A stretch of 64,000 bases of DNA from Hydractinia symbiolongicarpus (GCF_029227915.1 NC_079880.1:8211501-8275500); one strand, 5' to 3'. Counted from the first letter of the stretch, positions 38,201-48,060 are shown. The notes: generated from the sequence alone by a model not told the origin. Numbers and translations: made by a program.

Positions 38201-39790
38201 TAAATTGAATCCAACTTTTTCCGATAATTCCAAACGAAAATCTGAATTAATAACTAATCAAGTTCGTTAAATAAATTTTCATGCCTTTCCGATTTGTTTT
38301 AAGGCAATAGTAAAAATTGAAATTATAAATTTCCGTTCCGTTCCAATTCGATCCCTTCCGCGGCACAAAAATAGTGAAAATGCTGCCAAATTTTCTGCCC
38401 CGAAACGAAAATTTTTTGCGCATATATTAAAATATTCTGTATATTTGTTTTTCCATTTAAAGAAGTGAATAGTTAGCTATCCAGAATAGGTATAAGTCAA
38501 CCATGCTGAACTAGATGCACAATCCAAATGAACCACCTGAATCGTCACATGAGATATTCCTGTGTCCAAGGTTCTACCCTCTGGGGATTCCGGATCCTTT
38601 TATCCCCATGAAATTGTAAAAATAAGCTCCTGATACAGATATAAATTCAGGAAAATGTTTCTACGCACGAAGACAGAAATGTATGAAATATTTCTTTTAC
38701 TCACCAGGTCGACAACCTGGATTCAAAACTGGACAGCATCATTGAACTATTAACGAATAAAAAGAAGGGTCGTTCTCATGACGGTCATCATCATCATCGT
38801 CACCATCACCATGATGAGCATGGTCACCCAAACGAACATTTTAACCAATCAGGTGATGCAGGAGACTCAGATGTGGATTTATCCCACGAGTCTATCCCAA
38901 TTGTTCACATCCAACACAGCAAGCCGCTTGCAAGTCGAGATGAATATATGTCAAGTCCCCGCGATCGTAAGCGAGGTATGACATTCCACGCAGACGAAGT
39001 CAGTAAACGGCTAGAAAAATTGATGTACGAATCAACTGACAGTTCTATAGGAGGTGTTGAAAGTAACCTAAAAGTACCTGCAGACACGCCAAAAAGAGCG
39101 TCGTCGTCACGGTTTATCGTCACCACGACGCCTGATCTTTTGCTGCAACGTACTAACGCCGTCGATATTCGCTCTGGTGAAAATAGCAATCGATCAAGCA
39201 CGTCCTCTTTGCCAATTCTTAGTGAAAATAACGTAAGCAGCCACTGCTCAAGCAATTCTGATGAAGGTGCTGGATTATCCAGTAAATGCAATGGGAGCGT
39301 GTTGAAGAGGGAACATAATTCTCAATCTCGTAGATGTAAACAGTGCATATCAAAAAGTTTAGGTAGCATTCCCGCTGCTGCATTTAAAGTACCGTTAGAT
39401 GAAATGACATTGAACTTCTCAGAAAGCGTTCCACAACTTCCTATAACCCCTTTCAACACAGTGCCTTCTAATAGCCTTTTGGCAAACTTAGACGAAGAGG
39501 AAGACGATACAACAAAAATATCTACCAAACAAACACTTCCACCCAATGAACATGCTGCTATAAAGAACACCATCGAGTCAAGTGAACTACCTAAAGAAAA
39601 TTCGTCGAGAAATAACCGTATGACGAAACAGAGTTCTATAAATGGCCATGTTGCAACACCAAGAGAATCGCCTGTACAAAGTGTTCAAAATGCTGCGCCA
39701 GTAGTTGCCATTGTTAACCCTAAACAGACGGACGACGAGACTTCTAGTAATGCTCAAACACCAGAAAATAATCTCAGTCTGGTTTATTAA
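19703..39790 (+). CDS. KCNQ: KCNQ (Kv7)-type voltage-gated potassium channel
   Basis: Pore-forming subunit of an M-type potassium channel. Exons: 19703-19738, 21624-21770, 23412-23539, 23973-24069, 24186-24312, 24608-24695, 25373-25469, 26216-26353, 26717-26827, 27337-27432, 28121-28490, 28571-28631, 28711-28786, 34180-34274, 35373-35398, 36086-36147 and 38708-39790. All junctions are phase-consistent and give 945 residues. [11 protein letters not shown] precedes S1, as in Kv7 channels. S4 (residues 208-225) reads [18 protein letters not shown], with Gln at the third charge position typical of KCNQ. The filter is TVGYGD (291-296), where Kv7 usually has [20 protein letters not shown] forms S6. 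AALVIQYSWKWF begins calmodulin-binding helix [19 protein letters not shown] is helix [13 protein letters not shown] is helix [20 protein letters not shown] is the tetramerising coiled coil (about 575-600). A His-rich tract (609-629) and a long Ser-rich tail follow. Calmodulin and PIP2 control are inferred from the family. Confidence 0.93.
20172..20219. repeat. (AAT)n microsatellite
   Basis: About 16 uninterrupted 'aat' units in the first KCNQ intron. Confidence 0.95.
20777..20794 (+). CDS. KCNQ: Candidate alternative first exon of KCNQ
   Basis: ATG GCG TGC ATC GAA AAT is followed directly by a strong donor (gtaagt). Its phase 0 joins the exon at 21624 exactly as the exon at 19703-19738 does, so the two would give different N-termini (MACIEN versus [12 protein letters not shown]). 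It is very short, so chance is possible; transcript data would decide. Confidence 0.4.
21160..21290 (-). repeat. Fragment of the 30.6-33.3 kb repeat family, inverted
   Basis: The reverse complement carries the family core 'aactagggaccacctgagac' near 21180-21215, with flanking blocks matching 'gccattacagtgcactt' and 'ataacttggaaac'. It lies just before the KCNQ exon at 21624. Confidence 0.7.
23068..23255. repeat. Low-complexity AAATAC/GTATTT repeat
   Basis: Many copies of 'aaatac' and 'gtattt' are interspersed and self-complementary over about 190 bases within a KCNQ intron. It could fold as a long imperfect hairpin. Confidence 0.7.
28877..30272. mobile_element. DNA transposon with ~36-bp terminal inverted repeats in the large KCNQ intron
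   Basis: The left end beginning 'accttattacacgaaattaa' (28877) matches the reverse complement of the right end (30272 leftwards) over about 36 bases with one mismatch. Subterminal copies of 'aattaacgcggtt' and of 'ggtttaattaacac' sit inside each end. The 1.4 kb interior has one 113-codon frame (29607-29948) with an acidic segment ([14 protein letters not shown]), which may be decayed coding sequence. It is not recognised as a known transposase. Confidence 0.8.
30620..33275 (+). repeat. Four tandem copies of a 0.58-0.75 kb repeat rich in TGACGTCA
   Basis: Copies begin near 30620, 31355, 31935 and 32518. Each opens with an 'ataataatacg'/'gtgtgtctgtctgtcac' type leader. Each contains 'gggtaactagggaccacct' and 'aatatctctgcaaccgttt' and closes with 'ctaagtggatttttccacgg' then 'cgactagt'. 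Related fragments sit at 21160, 34500, 36660 and 57494-58215, so it is a dispersed family, probably mobile and non-autonomous. Short minus-strand frames shared by copies 2 and 3 are repeat sequence, not genes. Confidence 0.9.
30855..33195. promoter_or_regulatory. Array of 14 CRE-like palindromes (TGACGTCA)
   Basis: Perfect TGACGTCA begins at 30855, 30964, 31131, about 31498, 31592, 31694, 31858, 32084, 32177, 32279, 32761, 32870, 33034 and 33188. This is the consensus palindrome bound by CREB/ATF bZIP factors. They come with the repeat copies. Regulatory activity is an inference only. Confidence 0.5.
34500..35620 (-). repeat. Inverted, decayed copies of the same repeat family
   Basis: 34505-34600 is the reverse complement of the family's closing block ('cgataaaatccatttaggca', then a GACGTCATCA). 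34670-34735 is a more diverged relative. 35565-35618 is the reverse complement of the opening block ('cagacagacagacaaaattt', 'ttattataatagactagt'). The KCNQ exon at 35373-35398 falls inside this span, so the interior may be unrelated DNA between fragments. Confidence 0.55.
36660..36760 (-). repeat. Fragment of the same repeat family
   Basis: 'tgtggaaaaatccacttagg' plus 'aatccgtcatttgaattttg' is the reverse complement of the family's 3' block. It sits in the last KCNQ intron. Confidence 0.7.
36900..37020 (-). pseudogene. Decayed mobile-element coding fragment
   Basis: Minus-strand translation gives a basic stretch ([20 protein letters not shown]) upstream of the minisatellite. Its Arg/Ala/Asn-rich style resembles the N-terminal low-complexity regions of transposon proteins. 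No start or stop context remains. Confidence 0.3.
37020..37410 (-). repeat. ~66-bp minisatellite with coding-like periodicity
   Basis: Five to six units contain 'aacgtgcagcagcttgcctt' variants and 'agcgtgatcagtattttct'. The unit length of about 66 is a multiple of three. On the minus strand the better copies stay open and encode a 22-residue repeat of the form VRDDE-AAA-LENTD-TVYR, suggesting expansion inside a former coding region. Confidence 0.8.
37430..37624 (-). pseudogene. Penelope-like reverse-transcriptase fragment
   Basis: The minus-strand frame contains [20 protein letters not shown] followed by [13 protein letters not shown]. This is the conserved block after the catalytic domain in Penelope-like elements (FLDT-V and [11 protein letters not shown]). 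Only about 65 residues remain, and the frame runs into the 66-bp minisatellite. It is a dead fragment in the last KCNQ intron. Confidence 0.75.
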
Positions 39791-40720
39791 TTATTAATTT
39801 AGACAAAAATTGCGCAATTTTATTTTTATTTATGTGGCATATATTCCTTAAGTGCTGTATTTTATAATATGTAGGTTGTATAATATTTTTTTCGTAATAT
39901 TTAGAATTCAATACGCCATTGCTGTTAAATTTTTAATGTGGTAGATTTACATCATAAGAGTGACTGTGTTATCCTGGCGCTAAGAACAGACGGAGGTAAA
40001 ATTGCATCGTACGCATCAGTCGGAAGGTGTCTTCATCATGGGACACGTTTGAAGCTACAGGGGCTTGATCCTCTTTCAAAGTTAGCTGTTCTTTGTCAGT
40101 TTGAGTTTCTAAATTTGGATTTGACCCGACCGACTGCAAAACTAAATTTATCTTTCCCGCTTATTTAGCTCACTTATTTTGGTCACGTGACAAAGGAAAG
40201 TAGACTTCAACTGTATCTTGACATACCCGGTTATATGTCTTCAAAAATTTATATAATTAATTTTTGCGATGAGCATCGGCGTTGTTTATTATGTGTTCAG
40301 AGAGGTCTTGAAAAGGCGTGTAAAGTTTCAATGAAATTTAACGTTGATAAAGAAACACGTGGTTTTGAAATAAGGATAAAAGTCATATAAATGATTTTTT
40401 TTATCTCATAGAAAAGGTCAGAATAAATATAATTTCGCGGAATTAAATTTCACAAATTGCTAATTTCAGTATATTTTGAGGAAACTTTCTTCTTCTGAAT
40501 AAAGTTTTAGCCCATGTCTCAGTTTCAAGTGTTTCTCATAAAACACTCGGAACAAATAGGATTAAAACAATTTTATAACTCGGGAAGAAAACTATTATAC
40601 TACATCACAATTACCAGGTGAAATCCAAATTTCGAAGGACCAAGCCTCAGTAGCTTCAAACATGTAGCATGAAGACACTTTCCGACTGATGCGCACGTAT
40701 TTTGATGTAATTCTCTCTAC
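39791..40720. other. KCNQ 3' flank, no gene seen
   Basis: It begins with an AT-rich presumed 3' UTR. Short frames at 39938-40168 and 40187-40390 have no family similarity. Confidence 0.5.
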
Positions 40721-40950
40721 GCATGATAGCCTTATGGTAGAGCGTTCGCTTCCAGTGCGGAAGGTCTTGGGTTCAAACCCCGGCCATGCCAGAGGCTATA
40801 AAAGTGTGAATCTTTCATAGCTCAAATGGAAGCTTTAAATGTACTAGGACCCCTTTGCAGGACTGTCGTTGATAGCAGTACCAATTGAAACTGAAGAGGC
40901 TATCCTGGGTAAATAATTTTAATAATAATAGTAATAATAATAAAGATTTC
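40721..40950 (+). mobile_element. tRNA-derived SINE, copy 1
   Basis: The head resembles a tRNA: A-box-like 'tagccttatggtagagcg', an anticodon arm 'ttcgcttccagtgcggaa' (loop reads CCA) and B-box 'gggttcaaacccc'. The acceptor stem has mismatches at its first and last pairs, so it is not a functional tRNA. The body ('catagctcaaatggaagctt', 'gaggctatcctgggtaaata') ends in a (TAA)n tail. The same head and body recur inverted at 45175-45645. Confidence 0.75.
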
Positions 40951-41754
40951 AATAATAGATATATTGTATATATTTTTCTGTAAACTGTTATTAACATGAA
41001 GTTCATTTACAATAATTACAGATGAATGATAAATTTAACAACTTCACTCCACAAGTTGGATAAAGTAGAAACATTAAAATATTTAAAAATTGACTAGTAG
41101 AAGAATAAAATAAAAGATAACATATAATAAATTTTGTTCACGAACTGGAAATTAAATTTTGGCAGCTTGAATGTGGAAATTGCAATTCAACGATATCTGA
41201 TTTTGAAATAGATTTTTTATTTGAATAATTAAAATTCTATGCATGCTCGTAAAACATTTATTTTTCTGCTTGAATGACTTGGCGGGAAAGAAGGTTATCG
41301 TTGAATAAAATTATACATATTTTATAAACAGATCGCAAAATTGAATTAATGATAAACTAAGGGAAGGAAATCGATGCTTTTTAATCTTTCACGACACAAA
41401 CACAAAATTACAGCTTCTACACCGCCATGCACTCTTAATTAACAAACTAGCAGATGGCATCCTTTTGTTGGTGAAAGAAAACGACTGTCATTAAATTAAA
41501 AATTCACAAATTAAGTCATTAAAGCAGTTCAACTTTTTTACTCAGCTGGCTCACACATTTTATTAAGATAATTTGTATCGAAATAATGTTTTAAAGTGCT
41601 TAAAACGGCTTGCATGCTTACTTTCTTTGTTAACCACATTATGTGCTTAGAACGGACTGCAGCGTGTAATACCTGAGAAGGTTTTTAGATAGCCCTTGAA
41701 TCATATATGTACCATACATAAACGGACTGCCAATTAGACAAAGGTTACTACGTA

Positions 41755-42006
41755 AACATTATACAAGAACGTACGACGCAAAACAATGTACAACACGACA
41801 CAACACAATGTACGACGCGACATATTGTACGACGTAACACAATGTGGGGCACGACACAATGTACGATAGGACACAATGCACGACACATCACAGTATATAT
41901 ACGAAACAATATACGACACGACACAATGCACGAAACGACACTGTATATACGACACGACACAATGCACGAAACGACACTGCATATACGACACGACACAATG
42001 TAACAC
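41755..42006 (-). repeat. Minisatellite built on ACGACACGACACAATG
   Basis: Variants of 'cgacacgacacaatgcacga' repeat with an irregular period of about 19-45 bases and interspersed 'tatatacgaaac' blocks. Overlapping cysteine/valine/serine-rich frames in two minus-strand phases are a by-product of the repeat. Confidence 0.9.
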
Positions 42007-42112
42007 ACTAGCACGTTTTTCAACGGCATAAGGTGATAATGTTTAGAAATAAGTTCTCTCGCTCAGGAGCCTATGTATTATTATTATTTATAAAAAAACG
42101 TGCTAGTCGCAC
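42007..42112. repeat. Inverted repeat next to the minisatellite
   Basis: 'actagcacgttttt' at 42007 and 'aaaaaacgtgctagt' at 42094-42108 are reverse complements flanking about 75 bases. They may be the ends of a short foldback element. Confidence 0.65.
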
Positions 42113-42491
42113 ATGGTTGGCAACAAAAAACACACAACGTAGCCATGTGCGAAACGACATATAACACAAAAACAAATGACAATGTTACAGACAACAATTT
42201 ATTTTATAAGCAACATACCACCTACCACTGGCAATATAGAAGTCAGCATAGACAACATAAAACGTATTACGGACAACATGCCACAGGCGCCATATGACGA
42301 TCAACATAGAGACATATTACAGGACATAATACAACATGAAACACACCATTTCACAAACGTTGAATATAGTAACTTTTACAACAAATAAACAGTAAGTGAA
42401 CAAAATTTAAACTTGCAGCACGAAACATGTTAGCAAAAATGCAAATGAAATAAAAAAAAGAAAGGCCTAATATAATAAGATAAATAATCCG

Positions 42492-44051
42492 TTAACTGAA
42501 AAAAGATGAAGAGTGCTCTACGTCAGGAACTAACTGATCATATCTTTTTCGATCCAGCCGATTCGATACTAAATTTTCAAAGTTAGACGTGAACCATGGG
42601 TGTTCAAGCAATTCTTCGGCTGTCAAACGTTCCGTGGGGTTTTTACGAAGAATTGAATGAATAAGACATTTGGCTTTCGCTGAAATAGGTTCAGGAATTG
42701 TAAAATATCCGCTCTTAATTTTAGCAAACAATGCTGTTGGATCCTGTTCATGAAAAGGATATCTACCACACAGCATTGTGTATATCATTACGCCCATGCT
42801 CCATATATCCGCCCTCTTTGAGGAGTAGCCGTTCATTGATTCTAAAATCTCTGGGCTAACGTAAGCGGGACATCCATGTTTATCGAACAAGATATCCGAG
42901 TTGTTTTCTAATTCGTAAGCATCGTCCAGAGATTGTAATTTTAATTGAGTTCTAAAAACAAAAGAAGAACATATTTATTTGTTTGGTTGGTTCCTTTCAA
43001 GTCAATTAAAAAATTATTTCATTGTTTATCAGTAAAGATTTTTGTATGTAATAAGGTTGAAAAAGAGAACAAAGAATTGCATGGAAGACGAATTAAAACT
43101 TGAAGCCACGTTGTAATAAGTAGTTTAACAAGTCAAAGCCAGGTGAGCTTTGTAAACAAACACAAAAAAGGAAGTTTGAGAAAGAAAAACCTATTTTCTT
43201 CATTCAAACGTTTTCGGCATCAGTGAGTTTGTAATGATCATAGCAGCGATCAAATTTATTATTCTGAATAAAAGAAAAAGGTTTCCGCACCACGTTTCGG
43301 CACAATCATTTGCGGTTGAATGCAAAAGCTTTTAACATTCCAGACTTAACAATCAAAATATAATTTTACAATTTTTATTTAATTATTTCGAAACTTTAGA
43401 GACATAGTAATAAACTAATCAAAAACAACATTGATCAACACGAAAGGGAATTAAATATTTCAATACACAAACCAAGCTTACTTACTTTGCTTTGTCTTTA
43501 AAAACAAACTTTCGAAGTTTTAAATCTCGTATTGCTAAGCCAACTGAGTGACAATAATTAACAACACTAACAATTTGTTTAAACAATCTACATGCTTCGT
43601 CTTCTTTTAATTTTCTTCTAGACCTGATGTAAGAATGTAAGTCACCATAAGACCTTTCAAACATGATATAAACAAATTGATCGCCAATTAATATTTCTTC
43701 TATCTTGTTTATGTTCTCATGTGAATCTGTTAGATAATAAGGACTCACTATATCTCTATATTTGCCTATTTCAACTACTCTGCAAGCAAACTCTTTTTGA
43801 GTGTCGATATGTACAGCTTTGCAAAAGCAGTTTATAGGATTAATTTCAGACAATATATATCTTCCAATTTTTGCAGGATTAAAATTTTGTACTGTATTTC
43901 TTTTTCTGTTTTTCTCTTGGACACCTTTGTGGACGAGATGTGACTTCGTGCTGGCAACGGTTTTCTTCTTTGTTCTGCGAGGACTTCTTTTGAGTTCTTC
44001 CAAATTGGGTATACGGTACGGTTCATATCTTCCCGATGCATGATAGCTCAT
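42492..44051 (-). CDS. TRIB: Tribbles-family pseudokinase
   Basis: Tribbles proteins are scaffolds that bring substrates such as C/EBP to the COP1 ubiquitin ligase and bind MEK. Two exons, 44051-43486 and 42951-42492, join in phase and give 341 residues. The basic N-terminal tail is followed by the kinase fold. The glycine loop is degenerate. The beta-3 strand reads EFACRVVEI with Arg91 where the ATP-anchoring Lys is expected. The catalytic loop reads IRDLKLRKFVFK, as in Tribbles, and DFG is replaced by SLD (196-198). DKHGCPAYVSPEIL, ADIWSMGVMIYTMLCGRYPF and LLEHPWF are family hallmarks; the last overlaps the reported MEK-binding region. DQLVPD (327-332) is the COP1-binding tail. The intron is 534 bases. 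Pseudokinase status is seen in sequence; partners are inferred from the family. Confidence 0.93.
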
Positions 44052-44075
44052 TTTATTTCAGTTGCTTTTGTAAAA

Positions 44076-44270
44076 TTACTGTAATGCTTCTAAAACATTG
44101 CCACGTGAAAAAAATTCATATGCTAAATGACTAACGTGCGTTACAGTGGTAAGTCTTCTTTTGGATTCTGTACAACGACTTCTTCTTGATCTTGTTCGAT
44201 AGAAGCTATTTGTAGTTATATAAATATGTTTTTTCAAAACTTTACCGATGTGGAGTTCATTCACTAGCAT
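44076..44270 (-). CDS. Possible upstream ORF of Tribbles
   Basis: A 64-codon ATG-to-stop frame ends 24 bases before the Tribbles start codon. It has a basic Ser/Arg-rich segment (RTRSRRSRCTESKRRL). If it lies in the 5' UTR it could dampen translation. It may instead be intronic, because an acceptor-like 'gcattacag' overlaps its end. Confidence 0.3.
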   Translation of the reverse strand: MLVNELHIGKVLKKHIYITTNSFYRTRSRRSRCTESKRRLTTVTHVSHLAYEFFSRGNVLEALQ

Positions 44271-45160
44271 TTGATCAACGTGAATGACTTACAAACTGAA
44301 CGATGTGTTGTAAACAATTTTTCATCCGTTGCGCAACACACAGCCCTGACGCAATGTATTGTCACCGAGTAGTTATATTCATCAGCGAGTTTTTAAGTTT
44401 CCCAAACAAGAATACGCGCTATTTCAATAACATTTTGCTGACTTAGCATAATCTAAATTCGGTTTATTGTTGCCAACTCTCGGCATAATATATTCATAAG
44501 AAAAACGATTGTAATTTAAACCAATCAATGAACTGTTATCGTTATTTAAGCCAATCAAAATAAAGAATACAATATATTGTTTTACGTGAACGAATTAGAA
44601 GCTTCCAATCTTAAAATATTCAGCGACTATTCATTTCGTACGTATTTTCGGCATAATAAAACATTGCAGTGAAAAACATCATTTTACGATAGATGAAATC
44701 ACCTTGGTTTTAAAAGGTTTTTGTTGAGAGAATAGACCAAATTTAAATATGAAGTACTCAAAAAAAGAAAATTATATTTTTGTGAATACAGCTAATGTGG
44801 GTTAGATAAACATTTTACCATTTTTTTTTCATATTAGCATTGCTCATTCGATATTGAATTAGTAGAGAGAGGAAACTTTCGTGATAAAAGTCGTCTTTAT
44901 TTGTATTCGCTATGATGAAATTACCGCGAGATATTTATCATCCGTGTTGTATGATGAAACATATTTTTGATACAATAATTGTTTACACAAGCAATTCACA
45001 AATTATTAAAAAACAGGCTCGAAACGGAAGAAATTGAGAGATAAAAGTACATTAGTCAATCTCGTTCCGAGGGCTTTTTGCGGCTTTTTGCTATGTAGCT
45101 AGCGCTTGAAGTAGTCGTGAAAGTAGCTTGGATATAGCTAGTTAGCTAAAAAACCACAGA
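44271..45160. other. Intergenic between divergent Tribbles and ZRANB3, proximal part
   Basis: No gene seen. The proximal part should include the Tribbles promoter. Confidence 0.5.
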
Positions 45161-45174
45161 GGAGACAAAATTTT

Positions 45175-45645
45175 TCTCTTATTAGTGTTATTACTATTAT
45201 TTTTGATATTGTTTACTCAGGATAGCGTCTGTTGTGTATTAGGATCACTTAGATTCACACAGATATTTCCAAATAACACATTAGGAATAGAATATATCTT
45301 CGTCTTATAATCTAGAACATGCAACTCAAAACTTTTATAAAAAAAATACGGTAGCCGATTCCCATACACAGGATACAACAGCCTCTTTAGTTCTTATTGA
45401 TATTGTTATCAACAATGGTCATGCAAAGGGGGTTTTAGTGCATTTAAAGCTCTTATTTGAGCTACTAAAGTCGTGAAAGCACAACAATCTCTTAACTAGA
45501 CAACAACCCAAGACATCAATCCTATTCCCATGCTAAACGGTAAGCAGAAATAAATTCACTCTTTTTCAGTTTCTGGCATGACTCGGCCGGGATTAGAACT
45601 CTTTTCGCACTTGGAAACGAACGCTCTACCACAAGGCTACCAGAA
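45175..45645 (-). mobile_element. tRNA-derived SINE, copy 2 (inverted, longer)
   Basis: The reverse complement of 45590-45645 carries the same tRNA-like head ('ggtagccttgtggtagagcg', 'cgtttccaagtgcg', and a B-box region that is decayed). The body matches copy 1 around 45375-45470 and at 45220 ('ctcaggatagc'). The (TAA)-type tail is near 45180-45200. It is longer than copy 1 because of an extra segment next to the head and another before the tail. Confidence 0.65.
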
Positions 45646-45977
45646 AACTAGGTTAAAATAAAAAATGTGAAAGAAAAAAAAACTTGCCATCTAGAAAGTG
45701 TCATAATTTTTCTTGCCACCGTGAAATCGGAATAGTTAAAATACAAGAAATAACGCTGGGAAGCGCTTCCGTTTGTTGGTTGGTTACTTCTACTGTTTTT
45801 TTGTTTTGTTCTTTGAGCTATTGATCGTTATCAGGAAATCCATTTTTAAGTGCGAAATGGCCTTACTCACCCGAACAAACATAATTAATTCTCGTACTAT
45901 TTAATAAGAAGGTAAGATGTGACCACGCTGACTTTATGCACATCGGTTGATTTTAATTTGGGGTTTGCCCTGAGAGC

Positions 45978-46048
45978 ATTCTCGACCCCAGAGCTTTTTG
46001 AGATAAACTCGAAAGGTTTTAATCTCAAAGAGCTCTGGGGACGAGAAT
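45978..46048. repeat. Foldback hairpin, ~25-bp arms
   Basis: 'tctcgaccccagagcttttt' followed by 'gagat' pairs with 'aatctcaaagagctctgggg' plus 'acgaga', with about 20 bases of loop. The near-perfect arms and lack of coding content suggest a small foldback mobile element. Confidence 0.75.
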
Positions 46049-46279
46049 AAGAGAAACTGAAATTTCATGTCCTCGAAGAATGCTTAGTTTTTGGCTAACT
46101 AAGGAGAAACATCATCATTAAGCAAAAATGTGCAAGCAGCCAATCATATTTCAAAATCCGATCAACGATACCAGGGTATTTTTTGCCGTCCTGTCTCATA
46201 TCGAAAAGTCAAAAATTCTTGTGGATGAGGGTGTGCACCTGCAAATCGATCCGTGCTTTCCGCTATTATTTTTTATTCT

Positions 46280-46790
46280 ACGACGTACTTAGTGACACCA
46301 CTTGTTTAATCCTGAAAGGAACCCGAATCGTCGTACCTACCACTTTGCGAAAAGAAATGCTGAAAGTCATGCATACCGGAAACACCATGGCATTTCGAAA
46401 ACTAGACAAAGCTAGATCAACGCTGTAATTGGCACCGCCATTTTCTATTTTCATAGGAAAACCCACTTCATCATCGTGGACTATTCAGCGAACTTCTGCG
46501 ATGTCCGAAACCAACCTTGTCCCCAGGGCACCTTGTATTTTTTCTCGCCCTGCCGCTTATAGAGAAGACGCAACAGGCGCTGGGAACGAAGTTGGTCAAT
46601 ACCATTCCTAACCTTGCGAGTACCAACTGTCGTAAAGCACATCAAAGCACCCTTACTACCATTATTCTTGACGACGGGCAATACCGCTCCACATCGGCCC
46701 GTTTTCAAGAGCGCTAAACTAATCAGAATTTCTAAAAACCCGTATTGCCCGGCTTACAAAATCCAAACGTGTTAACAATGCCAAACATGA
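46280..46790 (+). pseudogene. Ty3/Gypsy-type integrase remnant
   Basis: Plus-strand frames give LILKGTRIVVPTTLRKEMLK then VMHTGNT (start of the zinc-binding integrase N-domain). After a stop and frameshift comes KTHFIIVDYSANFCDV, which resembles the first catalytic-Asp block of the integrase core. A third frame holds NTAPHRPVFKSAK, compatible with the post-integrase region. Segments between these blocks are deleted and no LTRs were found. It is clearly dead. Confidence 0.6.
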
Positions 46791-47439
46791 CATACCAAAA
46801 CAAAACATTTTGGATGATGGTCCTTAATTTACAGCTAAAAAATATGCAAAATACTAAACATCGACGGTTGTTTTTTTTGTTTTTTTTGGTACCTTGGAGT
46901 TCGTGTTACCGGGAGAGTTAACTACTGTACCTAATAAATGTCCAGGCCTCTTTCTCCACGCCCTTGGGCGTATTTAGTACAGTATATATGTTACCTGCTT
47001 TTGGATAGTTTAGCAATACTCTGAAACTACATTTCGGTTGTTTATTGATGACACAAGCAGTCCTAATAACTGATGACCTCGAGATGCTTACCATGTGTGA
47101 ATAGTTGTAGACTTTTTATTTCGTACAGGATGTCCGTGCTTAAATCTTAAACTAGAAATTAAAAAAAGGTTGCGAAGCAATTCTCGCAAGTTGCAAGCAA
47201 AATTTGTTCATCAAGAACCAGAGGCGGCAATGTTCGTGGGGATATGATGGGCCTTGAAGCTGTTAGCACCTTCCCCTCCTCTTTGCTGTAGTCAGGATGG
47301 GACAAAACATAGGATCATTTGACCCTCAATTTGGGGAAAACGGCGTACTGATTCTCTAGCGTAATTTTTATTTTGCTGAAATACAATTTTGCTACACTAG
47401 AATTGCGCAGGACAGGACTTTTTGTAAGAGCAACTGTAG

Positions 47440-48060
47440 CGTATGATCCGCCAACTCTGTGAATCCGATAACTCCATGAAACCGCTTTCGAAGCCCACAA
47501 CAACTTACCACAGCTCTGTCTACCATTTTTAATGAATAAATTTGATTCAGGGGGTTTGATACTACCACTTAATCATTTTAGGGGTGTCGGAACTCGCGCT
47601 TGACAAAAATGTGGCGGTAAGTTCAGCCGGCTACACCTTTTTGTGATTTCCAAGTCAAGCGCGACGGTGGTCATTTTTGATATATATTGTTATCTCAGTT
47701 AATTGATTATAATTATGGTCATGTTATATATACCTTTTCTGAGGGTCGAATGATTCGAGAATGTTTTCTAATGAATATTTTAATTTTTAAAATATTTTTG
47801 CTAGTCATCAGAAAGCAAACGTGTTTTTAAAATTTCACGGAGTTGAAGGATCCATCACGGCATTATCGGATGATAGTACATGTCGGATCCCGCTTATTTG
47901 TCCACAAATAAATGTATTTTTTTCTTGTCATACCCCCCCCCCCCCCCCCGAACGGTCCGCGACAGATAGCGCTACGATAATAAAAGTTTGAAATAACCAA
48001 TATGTTGACGATATGGATATAAGGACGTTAAATGTGTTTTTTTCACGGAGTTGGCGGATT
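47440..48060. repeat. Dispersed TTTCACGGAGTTGGCGGAT motif in inverted orientation
   Basis: 'gatccgccaactctgtgaa' (about 47444-47462) faces 'ttcacggagttggcggat' (about 48042-48059), and a third partial copy lies near 47836. They could be the ends of an unrecognised element. Confidence 0.4.
47933..47949 (+). repeat. Homopolymer of 17 C
   Basis: An uninterrupted C run in AT-rich DNA. The length may be a sequencing artefact. Confidence 0.9.

Noticed and set aside
38905-39573. Minus-strand frames opposite the KCNQ last exon
   Set aside because: They are shadows of a long, well-supported plus-strand coding exon.
40726-40795. Functional tRNA gene (CCA anticodon)
   Set aside because: The acceptor stem is mismatched at both ends and the D-arm does not fit tRNA-Trp. 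A second decayed copy with the same downstream body exists at 45.6 kb, so it is a SINE head.
41734-42029. Cysteine-rich small proteins on the minus strand
   Set aside because: The two overlapping frames both arise from the ACGACACGACACAATG minisatellite, so the cysteine pattern is repeat-driven.
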